Shown piece by piece: positions 51,487 to 60,193 of a stretch of DNA of 64,000 nt. The notes beneath the pieces were generated by a model. That model was not told the DNA's origin, did not search any database, and saw nothing but the letters and a program-made list of their open reading frames with translations. Numbering within the stretch: the first letter of the stretch is position 1; each line of letters begins with the position of its first letter. The translations under genes were made by a program, and so were the position numbers. Origin of the DNA: an uncultured Flavobacteriales bacterium (GTDB lineage: Bacteria > Bacteroidota > Bacteroidia > Flavobacteriales_G > Salibacteraceae); contig CAJXZP010000009.1 of assembly GCA_913062955.1 (NCBI GenBank), positions 25,088 through 89,087 of the forward strand, read 5' to 3'.

Positions 51487-52308
51487 ATGAAAATTACTGC
51501 CGCAGAAGTAAACGCACTACGTAAACAAACGGGTGCTGGAATGATGGACTGTAAAAAAGCTTTAGTTGAGGCTGAAGGTGATGCAGAAAAAGCTGTCGAA
51601 ATCCTTAGAAAGAAAGGGCAAAAAGTTGCCGCTAAGAGAGGAGATAACCAAGCTAGTGAAGGTTTAGCTATCGCTTTAGATAACGGAAATACAGGTGTTG
51701 TTGTTCGATTGAACTGTGAAACTGATTTCGTTGCAAAAAATGATAACTATATTGCTTTAGTATCTAAATTGGCTTCTATCGCTTTGAGTACAGGTTCTAA
51801 ATCTGTTGAAGAGTTAAAAGGTCAAGATTTTGAAGGCGTTACTGTTGCTGAAGCAATCATTGAGCAAATTGGTAAAATTGGTGAGAAATTAGATCTTTCT
51901 GCTGTTTCTTTCATTAATGCTGATAGCGTTGTTTCATATAACCATCCAGGTAACCAAGTGGCTACTTTAGTGGGATTGAATCAAGCCGGTGAAAATGTAT
52001 CTGTTGCAGGTAAAGATATTGCTATGCAAGTGGCGGCAATGAACCCAGTAGCATTAAACAGAGATTCTATTCCGCAATCGGTAATTGATAAGGAATTAGA
52101 AATTGGTAGAGATATGGCTATCCAAGAAGGAAAACCAGAGGCTATGGCAGATAAAATTGCGCAAGGTCGTTTAGGTAAATTCTTTAAGGAAGCTACGCTG
52201 TTAGATCAAGCATTTATTAAAGATAATAAATCAACCGTTCAGAAGTATTTAGATTCTGTAAGCAAAGGACTTACAGTAACTGAGTTTTCAAGAGTTGCTT
52301 TATCTTAA
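51487..52308 (+). CDS. tsf: translation elongation factor Ts
   Basis: EF-Ts exchanges GDP for GTP on EF-Tu. The 273-residue product begins with the UBA-like domain and the family motif VNALRKQTGAGMMDCKKALVEAEGD, followed by EGLAIALDNGNTGVVVRLNCETDFVAKND, which contains the TDFV signature contacting EF-Tu. The C-terminal core includes GKFFKEATLLDQAFIKDNKSTVQKYL. It is 19 bp after rpsB and followed by a strong terminator. Confidence 0.97.
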   Translation: MKITAAEVNALRKQTGAGMMDCKKALVEAEGDAEKAVEILRKKGQKVAAKRGDNQASEGLAIALDNGNTGVVVRLNCETDFVAKNDNYIALVSKLASIALSTGSKSVEELKGQDFEGVTVAEAIIEQIGKIGEKLDLSAVSFINADSVVSYNHPGNQVATLVGLNQAGENVSVAGKDIAMQVAAMNPVALNRDSIPQSVIDKELEIGRDMAIQEGKPEAMADKIAQGRLGKFFKEATLLDQAFIKDNKSTVQKYLDSVSKGLTVTEFSRVALS

Positions 52309-52322
52309 TTTGATAACATATT

Positions 52323-52359
52323 AAAAAAAAGAGAGATTGTTTCAATCTCTCTTTTTTTT
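52323..52359 (+). terminator. intrinsic terminator of rpsB-tsf
   Basis: GAGAGATTG and CAATCTCTC form a perfect 9-bp stem with a TTT loop, flanked by A and T runs that lengthen the pairing. It begins about 15 bp after the tsf stop. Confidence 0.92.
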
Positions 52360-52400
52360 GACCTATTTTTCGCAAATCGTATCATTTTCAATTAATTATA

Positions 52401-53105
52401 ATGAAATTTAAAAGAGTTCTTCTCAAATTAAGTGGTGAATCGCTTTTGGGCGATAAACAGTTTGGCATTGATCATCATAAATTATCAAAGTATTCTAAAG
52501 AAATAAAAGAACTCACAGTAGCCGGGGTAGAAGTAGCCATTGTTATTGGTGGGGGAAATATTTTTAGAGGAATTCAAGAAGAGGATGGCGCTATTGACCG
52601 TGTTCAGGGTGATTATATGGGAATGCTTGCTACTATGATTAATAGTATGGCGCTTCAGTCCTCTTTGGAAGCTTGTGGTGTGAAAACGAGATTGCTCTCT
52701 GCCATAAAAATGGAGCAAATTGCAGAACCATTTATCAAACGTAGAGCTACCCGTCACCTAGAAAAAGGTAGAGTCGTTATTTTTGGCGCGGGTACCGGAA
52801 ACCCATACTTTACTACCGATACTGCTGCTGCCTTACGCGCAAGTGAAATTGGTGCTGAAATTATGTTAAAAGGAACACGAGTGGACGGTATTTATACTGC
52901 AGATCCAGAGAAAGATCCTACTGCTACAAAATACGATAAGGTTTCTTACCAAGAATGTATTGATAAAGGATTGAACATTATGGATATGACCGCCTTTGCA
53001 TTATGTAAAGAAAATGGACTTCCTATCATGGTGTTTGACATGGATTCTGGAGGTAACCTCATAAAAGTGGTTAAAGGAGAAAATGTGGGAACCTTGGTTA
53101 AATAA
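52401..53105 (+). CDS. pyrH: uridylate kinase
   Basis: UMP kinase phosphorylates UMP to UDP, feeding pyrimidine nucleotide synthesis; the bacterial form is hexameric and regulated by GTP and UTP. The 234-residue product starts [20 protein letters not shown], the amino-acid-kinase phosphate loop, and contains [46 protein letters not shown] and [16 protein letters not shown]. The length is normal. It follows tsf, as in many genomes, but here a terminator separates them. Confidence 0.96.
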   Translation: MKFKRVLLKLSGESLLGDKQFGIDHHKLSKYSKEIKELTVAGVEVAIVIGGGNIFRGIQEEDGAIDRVQGDYMGMLATMINSMALQSSLEACGVKTRLLSAIKMEQIAEPFIKRRATRHLEKGRVVIFGAGTGNPYFTTDTAAALRASEIGAEIMLKGTRVDGIYTADPEKDPTATKYDKVSYQECIDKGLNIMDMTAFALCKENGLPIMVFDMDSGGNLIKVVKGENVGTLVK

Positions 53106-53126
53106 GAATACCCATTCAACAATTTT

Positions 53127-53151
53127 AAAGCCGCTTTTAGCGGCTTTTTTT
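53127..53151 (+). terminator. intrinsic terminator of pyrH
   Basis: AAAGCCGC and GCGGCTTT form an 8-bp GC-rich stem around TTTTA, followed by T residues. It lies about 20 bp after the pyrH stop. Confidence 0.92.
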
Positions 53152-53271
53152 ATGCCCATTTTAACGAAAACTCTAAAATTTAACATTTTTAAATTTTATT
53201 AAAATCGTATTTATACGTTATTTATAATGTTAATCGTCCTGAAATCAGTGGATACCGTAGGATTGTATTCG

Positions 53272-53312
53272 TAGGAAACTGTGGAAACATTTTACCCGAA
53301 AAACGTTTCCTA
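53272..53312. promoter_or_regulatory. inverted repeat, candidate TetR operator
   Basis: TAGGAAAC (53272-53279) and GTTTCCTA (53305-53312) are perfect inverted copies, 33 bp centre to centre, about three helical turns. The right arm covers the -33 region of the tetR promoter. A third half-site GTGGAAAC lies at 53281-53288. It is a plausible autoregulatory site for the TetR protein. Confidence 0.5.
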
Positions 53313-53328
53313 TGTTGAAAAGTCGCCT

Positions 53329-53336
53329 TACATTTG
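53329..53336 (+). promoter_or_regulatory. putative -7 promoter element of the efflux operon
   Basis: TACATTTG fits TAnnTTTG and ends only 6 bp before the tetR ATG at 53343, so the mRNA should start close to or at the start codon. The -33 position reads TTT (20-bp spacer) inside the candidate operator. Confidence 0.6.
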
Positions 53337-53342
53337 CGGCCT

Positions 53343-53942
53343 ATGAGTGAAAAATTACATGAGCTTTTAGCCAAGGCATCCTCTCTTTTTATGATGTATG
53401 GAATTAAGAGTTTGACCATGAACGATATTTCCTCCAGATTGGGAATATCCAAAAAGACACTTTACAATTACGTGTCGGATAAGAATGATTTGGTGTACCA
53501 GTGTATCGATCTTCATGTGACCGAGAATGAATGTAAAATGGCCAGCGTATGCCAATCCGCTGGAAATGCGATAGAGGAATTATACGCATTTAGTCAAATT
53601 GCAGGTGAGCAATTTAGCGCGATTCATCCATCCATCTTTTTTGATTTGCAAAAATATCATCCGGAAGCCTGGACCCATTTGAATTCGTTCGAAGAGAAAA
53701 CCATTTTGGAGGTCACTAAAAAAAACCTAATTAGAGGGACAGATGAGGGGCTGTTTAGAAGCGATTTTAACGTGGATCTAATTGCTCAGATTTACCTGGG
53801 AATGGTTCAAAATATATTTAATAATACACCAAAACTATTGGTCGGGTTAACCTTATCCGACTACTATAAAAACATGTTCGAATACCATATTAGAGGTATA
53901 GCGAGCGAGGAAGGAATGAAATTAATCAATAAACATAAATAG
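53343..53942 (+). CDS. TetR/AcrR-family transcriptional repressor
   Basis: TetR repressors release DNA when they bind a small ligand, often a substrate of a linked pump. The track start (TTG 53334) lies in the promoter; the ATG at 53343 gives MSEKLHELLAKASSLFMMYG and 199 residues. The N-terminal helix-turn-helix is clear in GIKSLTMNDISSRLGISKKTLYNYVSDKNDLV; the C-terminal ligand domain is not assignable. It is the first gene of a four-gene operon with TolC-like, adaptor and RND genes (8-bp gap to the next), so it probably controls that pump and itself. Confidence 0.92.
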   Translation: MSEKLHELLAKASSLFMMYGIKSLTMNDISSRLGISKKTLYNYVSDKNDLVYQCIDLHVTENECKMASVCQSAGNAIEELYAFSQIAGEQFSAIHPSIFFDLQKYHPEAWTHLNSFEEKTILEVTKKNLIRGTDEGLFRSDFNVDLIAQIYLGMVQNIFNNTPKLLVGLTLSDYYKNMFEYHIRGIASEEGMKLINKHK

Positions 53943-53950
53943 AGTACCTA

Positions 53951-55294
53951 ATGAATAAATTAAACACACTATCTGTGATGCTGCTTATGTTGGCAGTGAT
54001 CGGGATTGAAAAGGTGCATGCCCAAACGGCAAGCCACACTTTTTCATTAGAACAAGCACGTACGTATGCCGTGGAGCATAGTTACAGTACACGTAAGGCT
54101 GTTTTGGATCAAGAAATTGCAGAGAAAAAAATGAAGGAAACCTATGCTATTGGTTTGCCTCAAATTGGAGCGAGTGCCGATTTTAAGAACTTCTTGGAAA
54201 TCCCAACATCGTTGGCTCCAGATTTTTCTGATCCAAGTAGTGGTGAATTGGTTCCTATTCAATTTGGAACCAATTATAACCTCGGTGGATCAGTACAAGT
54301 GAATCAGTTGTTATTTAATGGGTCCTACCTGGTTGGCTTACAAGCGGCCAAAGTGTATCGTGAAATGAGTGAAAAAATGGTCGTTAAATCCGAAAGAGAA
54401 ATCAAGGATGAAGTGACTATGGCCTATGGAAACTCCATTGTGGCGGTAGAGAATTTTGTAACCATAAAAGGAAACAAAGAGTATTTGGAGCAAACCTTGG
54501 TAGAGACAAAGGCATTATATGAAAGTGGTTTCGCTAAAGAACAGGATGTAGATCAATTAACGATTTTAGTTCAAACGGCAGCTATTGAATTTAATAGAGC
54601 GGATCGCCTTCGGATGATTTCGGATAACTTCTTGAAATTTACCATGGGGATACCATCTAGCGAAACGATATCCTTAACGGATAGCTTGGAGGTTATGGTG
54701 GGGTACGGAAATGACTCTTCCATTGTAAATCAAATTTTTGACGTGAATGCACATATTGATTTCTTGATTGCCTTGAATAATCAAGACCTGCAAGAATTAA
54801 ATTTAAAAAATACCAAGGCTGCGTTTATGCCTACTTTAAATGGTTTCTTTCAATACCAACAAAACTATCAATACAATGATTTATCCTTAGGAAGTGACTA
54901 CTGGTTTCCTACTTCGGTTTGGGGATTACAATTGAACATTCCTATTTTCAGCAGTGGTGAACGTATGTATGTTAAGCAACAAGCAGATCTAAACTGGCAA
55001 AAATCTCAAATTGACACCAAAATGGCTGAAGAGGGGTTAATGGTCGAGTTCTTAACCAAAAAATCGGAATATCAATTTGCTATTGAGCAATACAAAAACT
55101 CGAAAAACAATTTGGAATTGGTGCAAAAGGTAGTGAATAAAGAAACCATTAAATACCATGAAGGTATGTCTTCTTCCTTAAACCTGGCCAATGCACAAAT
55201 CCAGTTTTTCCAAATCCAAGGAGCCTATGTGCAATCAATCATGCAAATGATCAATGCCCGTTCGGCAATGGATAGAATATTAAGCAATTATTAA
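53951..55294 (+). CDS. TolC-family outer-membrane efflux protein
   Basis: TolC-type proteins are trimeric outer-membrane ducts of tripartite pumps. The 447-residue product has a signal peptide (LSVMLLMLAVIGIEKVHAQ) and two repeated helical halves, the first beginning FSLEQARTYAVEHSYSTRKAVLDQEIAE, the second near LIALNNQDLQELNLKNTKAAFMPTLNGFFQYQQNY. The membrane-barrel segments around WGLQLNIPIFSSGERMYVKQQADLNWQKSQ and the final helix ending INARSAMDRILSNY are typical. It lies 8 bp after the TetR gene and 25 bp before the adaptor. Confidence 0.92.
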   Translation: MNKLNTLSVMLLMLAVIGIEKVHAQTASHTFSLEQARTYAVEHSYSTRKAVLDQEIAEKKMKETYAIGLPQIGASADFKNFLEIPTSLAPDFSDPSSGELVPIQFGTNYNLGGSVQVNQLLFNGSYLVGLQAAKVYREMSEKMVVKSEREIKDEVTMAYGNSIVAVENFVTIKGNKEYLEQTLVETKALYESGFAKEQDVDQLTILVQTAAIEFNRADRLRMISDNFLKFTMGIPSSETISLTDSLEVMVGYGNDSSIVNQIFDVNAHIDFLIALNNQDLQELNLKNTKAAFMPTLNGFFQYQQNYQYNDLSLGSDYWFPTSVWGLQLNIPIFSSGERMYVKQQADLNWQKSQIDTKMAEEGLMVEFLTKKSEYQFAIEQYKNSKNNLELVQKVVNKETIKYHEGMSSSLNLANAQIQFFQIQGAYVQSIMQMINARSAMDRILSNY

Positions 55295-55319
55295 ATTAAG
55301 CACACATAAATATAACAAA

Positions 55320-56453
55320 ATGAAAAATTTTATAATCATATTCATTACCATTCTTGTGGTGGCTTGTTCCCCAGCCGAAAAAGTGGATTATTTGTCGAAA
55401 TTGACAATCGAAAGGGATAGTCTTAAAGTGGAGTACCGCGAATTGGGTAAAAAACTCTCGGTAGTGGAATTACAAATGGCCAAACTAGATACCACCAGAA
55501 AACTGGTAAATGTGACGGTTGAAAAAACAGAGTTTATGGCATTTGCCCATTACTTTAAAGTGTATGGGGGGATAAAAACGGACAATAATACCATTATGTA
55601 TCCATCTGCTTCAGGAGACATTGTTTCTATAGTGGTGCAAGAAGGTCAAACTGTTGGAAAAGGGCAATTACTTTTAAAAATTGATTCGGATATTTTAGAG
55701 GGAAACATTGAGGAAGTAAAAACGCAAAGAGAATTAGCCAATAATATTTATGAAAAGCAAAAGAGTCTTTGGAATAAACAAATTGGTTCGGAGATTGATT
55801 ATTTAAAAGCGAAGAACAATTTGGAGTCTGTGGATAGAAAATTAGCAACCCTTAGAACGCAATTAAGTAAAACAAATATTGTGGCTCCATTTTCCGGAAC
55901 CATTGATGAAATATTTGCTAAGTCAGGTCAATTAGTGAGTCCTCAGGTACCTGTTTTAAGAATAGTTAATTTGAATGAAGTGTATTTAAAAGCGGATATT
56001 CCAGAAACCTTTATCAATATTATTGGAAAGGGGACCCCCGTGAAATTGTCATTTCCATCCATCAAAGCTGAATTTGATACCAAAATATACGAGACGGGTC
56101 GTTTTATCAACCCGGCAAATAGAACGTTTTCGGTACGTGTAAATTTAGGGAATGAGAACAATCAATTGTATCCTAATTTATTAGGTATGCTTGAAATTCA
56201 GGATTATGGAAATGATTCGGCTTTGGTCATTCCTTCTAGGTTAATTCAAGAAGATGCTAGAGGAAATAGTTTTCTGTTTGTCGTAAATGAAGACAATGGT
56301 GTCGCTAAATCGGAAATCAGACAAATATCTTCGGGTATGACTTACAATGGGAGTACCGAAATTATTACCGGTTTAAATCAGGGTGATTTAATCATTGATA
56401 AGGGATCTAGAAACGTGAGTAATGGCCAGTTAATTGACGTATTGTCTGAATAA
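55320..56453 (+). CDS. RND efflux periplasmic adaptor (membrane fusion) lipoprotein
   Basis: Adaptors connect the inner-membrane pump to the TolC duct. The 377-residue product has a lipoprotein signal with Cys in VVACSPAEK, then a coiled-coil-prone region (SLKVEYRELGKKLSVVELQMAKL), a biotinyl/lipoyl-like half (IMYPSASGDIVSIVVQEGQTVGKGQLLLKID), a second helical hairpin, and the matching lipoyl half at IVAPFSGTIDEIFAKSGQLV. The beta-barrel and membrane-proximal domains follow. The order adaptor then RND fits the operon. The unusual first coiled segment before the lipoyl half is seen in many Bacteroidota adaptors. Confidence 0.92.
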   Translation: MKNFIIIFITILVVACSPAEKVDYLSKLTIERDSLKVEYRELGKKLSVVELQMAKLDTTRKLVNVTVEKTEFMAFAHYFKVYGGIKTDNNTIMYPSASGDIVSIVVQEGQTVGKGQLLLKIDSDILEGNIEEVKTQRELANNIYEKQKSLWNKQIGSEIDYLKAKNNLESVDRKLATLRTQLSKTNIVAPFSGTIDEIFAKSGQLVSPQVPVLRIVNLNEVYLKADIPETFINIIGKGTPVKLSFPSIKAEFDTKIYETGRFINPANRTFSVRVNLGNENNQLYPNLLGMLEIQDYGNDSALVIPSRLIQEDARGNSFLFVVNEDNGVAKSEIRQISSGMTYNGSTEIITGLNQGDLIIDKGSRNVSNGQLIDVLSE

Positions 56454-56478
56454 GCTAAATTAAGAGATACTGTTAATT

Positions 56479-59400
56479 ATGAACAAAGACGAACAAAAAG
56501 GGGTCACTCCTTTCGGAATAACTAAAGCGGCAATAAAAAACAGAACATCCGTAATGGTGCTTACTGTTATTATATTCCTGGCGGGTTTAGGAGCATATAA
56601 CTCCATGCCCAAAGAAGCTTTCCCTGAAATAGTCATCCCGGAAATTTATATCAGTACCATCTATCCGGGTAACTCCCCATTGGATATTGAAAAATTGATT
56701 ACACGTCCCATCGAGAAGGAAGTTAAGGGAATATCCGGAATTGATGTTGTTACCTCTTCTTCGCTGCAGGGGGTGTCTTCCATTAAGGTGAAATTTGATT
56801 TTAGTGTGACGCCAGAAGAGGCACTTAGAAAGGTGAAAGATAAAGTAGATGTGGCCATGTCAGATCCAGATTTTCCTTCGGACCTCCCTTCGGACCCGAA
56901 TGTATTTGATATGAACTTTTCGGAATTAATGCCGATTTTAAATATCAATCTTTCCGGTGATTTTTCGCTGGATATGCTGAATGAATACGCAGAATATTTA
57001 CAAGATGAAATTGAGGATATTTCACAGATTAATGAAGTAGACATTCGAGGGATTAATGATAAGGAAGTAAAGGTAGAATTGGATCTATTAAAGATGCAAT
57101 CCACCTTAATTAACTTTAAGAATGTGGAAGATGCCATTAAGTTTGAAAACATGACCATTTCTGGGGGTAATGTTTTGATTGATGGATTTAGACGCTCTAT
57201 TCGGGTTAACGGTGAGTTTAATCATTGGAGAGATATTGAGAATATTATTGTGGGTCACGAAAAAGGGAATATCGTGTATTTACGGGATATCGCTACCGTG
57301 AAATTCGCGGAAAAAGAGAAAGAAAGTTATGCCCGTGAATATTCAAAATCGGTGGTGAGTTTGGATGTGAAAAAGCGAGGGGGTGAAAATTTAATTGAAG
57401 CTTCGAATGCCATTACTCTTGTAATTGAAAAAGCACAAAAGGAATATTTACCAGAAGGGTTGAAAATTACAATTACCAATGATCAAACCGATCAAACCAA
57501 AGCGCAATTGAGTGAATTAGAAAATTCTATTTTATTCGGAATGGTTCTCGTAATTGGCGTTTTGTTATTTTTCTTAGGGCTAAGAAACGCTCTATTTGTG
57601 GGTATCGCTATTCCATTGTCCATGTTGTTGTCTTTCCTTGTTTTAAGCTCATTAGGAGTGACACTTAATATCATGGTGCTATTTTCATTGGTACTTGCCT
57701 TAGGAATGCTAGTTGATAATGGCATCGTTGTGGTGGAGAATGTGTACCGATTAATGGATGAAGGACATCCGCCAGCCAAAGCTGCCTTGGATGGTGCAAG
57801 TGAAGTAGCTTGGCCTATTATTGCCTCTACTGCGACTACTTTGGCTGCGTTTTTACCATTGGCATTATGGCCAGGAATGATGGGTGAATTTATGCGATTT
57901 ATTCCTATTACTTTAATGATTGTTTTATCCTCCTCTTTATTTGTGGCATTGATTATCAACCCGGTGTTGACTACCTTGTTTATGAAAATCAAGGAAGATG
58001 ACTTTTCAATGAGTGCCAAGGCCATGATTATCGTATACATCACATTCGGATTGGCTTTGTTAGCGGGAATTCTACCCGTTATGGCGCAATATGATGTGAG
58101 TTTACAAATTGGCGATGCGGTTGGAATGGTTGATTTCCTTCGAACTTTATCTTACATAATGGTTTCGGTGGCCCTCTTGTTTTTAATGTCACGAATGATG
58201 TTTTTATCAGCGAACACTTCGAAAAAGAAAATTGCCATCCCGAGTTTTATTTTGCTCGGTATCGCACTTGTCTTTTGGTTGGCTGGTCAATCTGTTTCAG
58301 CCAATTTCATTGGTATTACAGGTCTGTTTTTACTGATCAATGCATATCTCCTTTATCCGGCAGGAATGTGGTTTAAGGATAGTATTATGGAAAAAATGGA
58401 ACTCGTTTACGAACGTTTTATCAAGTTTGCTCTAAGAGGTCGTAATCCGTATTGGTTTTTGATGGGTACCGTATTAATGCTGGTTTTTTCCATTGTTTTG
58501 TTAGTTCAGTTTACCCCAAAGGTTTTGTTCTTCCCAAATAATGAACCGAAATACTTGAATGTATTTATCGAAAATCCAATTGGAACAGATATAGAATTGA
58601 CCAATGATGTAACCAAAACTTTGGAAGCAAAAGTGGTAGACTATATAAAAAAGTATGAAGTTTTAAACCCGAAATCGGGAGAGATGGAAAACTATTTAGT
58701 GAATTCTGTTATTGCACAAGTGGGTAAAGGGACTTCAGATCCTGCACAGGGGTTTACAGCAGGGAGTACTCCAAATAAAGCTAGGATTACTATTTCGTTT
58801 GTGAAATATACCGATAGAAGAGGTATCAATACCAATGATGTTATGTCGGATATCCGGAATTTAATGCAGGGTATTCCAGGGTTGAAAATAACAGTGGATA
58901 AAGATGCGAATGGACCACCTACTGGCCCTCCTATTAATTTAGAGGTGACGGGTGAAGATTACGAAGAATTGATTTTGGTCGCCAATGAAATTAAAACGTT
59001 TATTAATAATGCCAATATTCGTGGTATTGAGGAGTTAAAACTAGATGTGGATCAAGGGAAACCTGAAATGCCAGTCTATGTGGATAGAGATAAAGCCCGA
59101 AGGTTGGGTGTATCTACGGCTCAAATTGGTGCGGCTTTAAGAACCTCTTTATTTGGTAAAGAAGTATCTACCTATAAAGAAGGGGAAGATGATTACCCGA
59201 TTAATATTCGTTCTGCCCAAATTTATCGAGACAATCCAGATGCGCTAATTAATCAGAGCATTACCTTTAAGAATATGAATAATGGTAAAATTGTTCAAAT
59301 TCCGATTGCGTCTATGGTGACCGTTGAAAAGACATCTACCTTTAGTGCGGTGAAACGGAAGGATTTGAATAGAATTATTACTATTTCTTCCAATGTATTA

Positions 59401-60120
59401 GAAGCCTATAATGCTACGGAAGTGGTTGGTGAAATTGAAGCGACTTTAAATGGATTTGAACTTCCTAATGGAATTACCACTTCATTTACGGGACAACAGG
59501 AAGAGCAAGCGAAAGAAATGGCTTTTTTGAGTAAAGCATTGGTGATCGCTTTTAGCTTGATTATTTTCATTATTGTATTGCAATTTAATTCCACTTCAAC
59601 TCCCGTAATTATAGGGATATCCGTAGTGTTCAGTTTTATTGGTGTATTGCTAGGGTTAGTGATTTTTCAAATGGATTTTGTGATTATTATGACCATGATT
59701 GGGATTATTTCACTGGCTGGAATTGTAGTGAATAATGCCATTGTATTGATTGATTACACCAATATCATAATGGATGGAAAGAAAAGAAAATTAGGACTTT
59801 CCGAGGATGAGAAAATTCCGTTTACCGATTTGGTGAGATCCATCGAAGAAGGTGGGAAAACAAGATTACGTCCTGTTTTGTTAACCGCAATTACCACCGT
59901 GCTTGGTTTGATGCCGTTGGCTACCGGTTTTAATGTAGACTTCTTTGGTTTCTTCACGGATTTGGACCCAAATATTTATATGGGGGGTGATAACGTAGCT
60001 ATGTGGGGCCCAATGTCTTGGACTATTATCTTCGGATTAACGTTTGCAACATTCCTTACTTTGGTAATCGTTCCTGTGATGTATTACATTGTAAATAAGA
60101 TCAAATACCGATTGACTTAG
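56479..60120 (+). CDS. RND-family efflux pump with extra transmembrane insertion
   Basis: RND pumps use the proton gradient to expel hydrophobic compounds. At 1213 residues this one is about 150 longer than AcrB. The usual order is seen: TM1 at about 24-42, the periplasmic porter domain, TM2-TM6 at about 350-500 with the proton-relay TM4 motif LALGMLVDNGIVVVENV (Asp413; the usual second Asp is Asn), the second periplasmic domain, and TM8-TM12 including NNAIVLIDYTNIIMDG. Between TM6 and TM7 (about residues 505-635) lies an extra stretch with about four hydrophobic segments, absent from AcrB. It ends the TetR-TolC-adaptor-RND operon. Substrates cannot be told from sequence. Confidence 0.93.
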   Translation: MNKDEQKGVTPFGITKAAIKNRTSVMVLTVIIFLAGLGAYNSMPKEAFPEIVIPEIYISTIYPGNSPLDIEKLITRPIEKEVKGISGIDVVTSSSLQGVSSIKVKFDFSVTPEEALRKVKDKVDVAMSDPDFPSDLPSDPNVFDMNFSELMPILNINLSGDFSLDMLNEYAEYLQDEIEDISQINEVDIRGINDKEVKVELDLLKMQSTLINFKNVEDAIKFENMTISGGNVLIDGFRRSIRVNGEFNHWRDIENIIVGHEKGNIVYLRDIATVKFAEKEKESYAREYSKSVVSLDVKKRGGENLIEASNAITLVIEKAQKEYLPEGLKITITNDQTDQTKAQLSELENSILFGMVLVIGVLLFFLGLRNALFVGIAIPLSMLLSFLVLSSLGVTLNIMVLFSLVLALGMLVDNGIVVVENVYRLMDEGHPPAKAALDGASEVAWPIIASTATTLAAFLPLALWPGMMGEFMRFIPITLMIVLSSSLFVALIINPVLTTLFMKIKEDDFSMSAKAMIIVYITFGLALLAGILPVMAQYDVSLQIGDAVGMVDFLRTLSYIMVSVALLFLMSRMMFLSANTSKKKIAIPSFILLGIALVFWLAGQSVSANFIGITGLFLLINAYLLYPAGMWFKDSIMEKMELVYERFIKFALRGRNPYWFLMGTVLMLVFSIVLLVQFTPKVLFFPNNEPKYLNVFIENPIGTDIELTNDVTKTLEAKVVDYIKKYEVLNPKSGEMENYLVNSVIAQVGKGTSDPAQGFTAGSTPNKARITISFVKYTDRRGINTNDVMSDIRNLMQGIPGLKITVDKDANGPPTGPPINLEVTGEDYEELILVANEIKTFINNANIRGIEELKLDVDQGKPEMPVYVDRDKARRLGVSTAQIGAALRTSLFGKEVSTYKEGEDDYPINIRSAQIYRDNPDALINQSITFKNMNNGKIVQIPIASMVTVEKTSTFSAVKRKDLNRIITISSNVLEAYNATEVVGEIEATLNGFELPNGITTSFTGQQEEQAKEMAFLSKALVIAFSLIIFIIVLQFNSTSTPVIIGISVVFSFIGVLLGLVIFQMDFVIIMTMIGIISLAGIVVNNAIVLIDYTNIIMDGKKRKLGLSEDEKIPFTDLVRSIEEGGKTRLRPVLLTAITTVLGLMPLATGFNVDFFGFFTDLDPNIYMGGDNVAMWGPMSWTIIFGLTFATFLTLVIVPVMYYIVNKIKYRLT

Positions 60121-60142
60121 GCTTTATAAGCGACAATCAATA

Positions 60143-60177
60143 CAAAAAAAAGGGCGTTCATTGAACGCCCTTTTTTT
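60143..60177. terminator. bidirectional intrinsic terminator
   Basis: GGGCGTTC and GAACGCCC form a perfect 8-bp GC-rich stem with an ATT loop, flanked by A and T runs on both sides. It separates the convergent RND operon and the SprB-like gene and can act on both strands. Confidence 0.93.
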
Positions 60178-60193
60178 GATTGAAACTTCTCTA

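Noticed and set aside
56661-57158. 165-residue minus-strand ORF
   Set aside because: Antisense to the first porter domain of the RND pump, Ser/Ile/Phe-rich and without motifs.
57492-58043. 183-residue minus-strand ORF inside the RND gene
   Set aside because: It is antisense to the conserved TM2-TM6 region of the pump, has no recognisable motif and no start-region signals. It is a shadow of a conserved frame.
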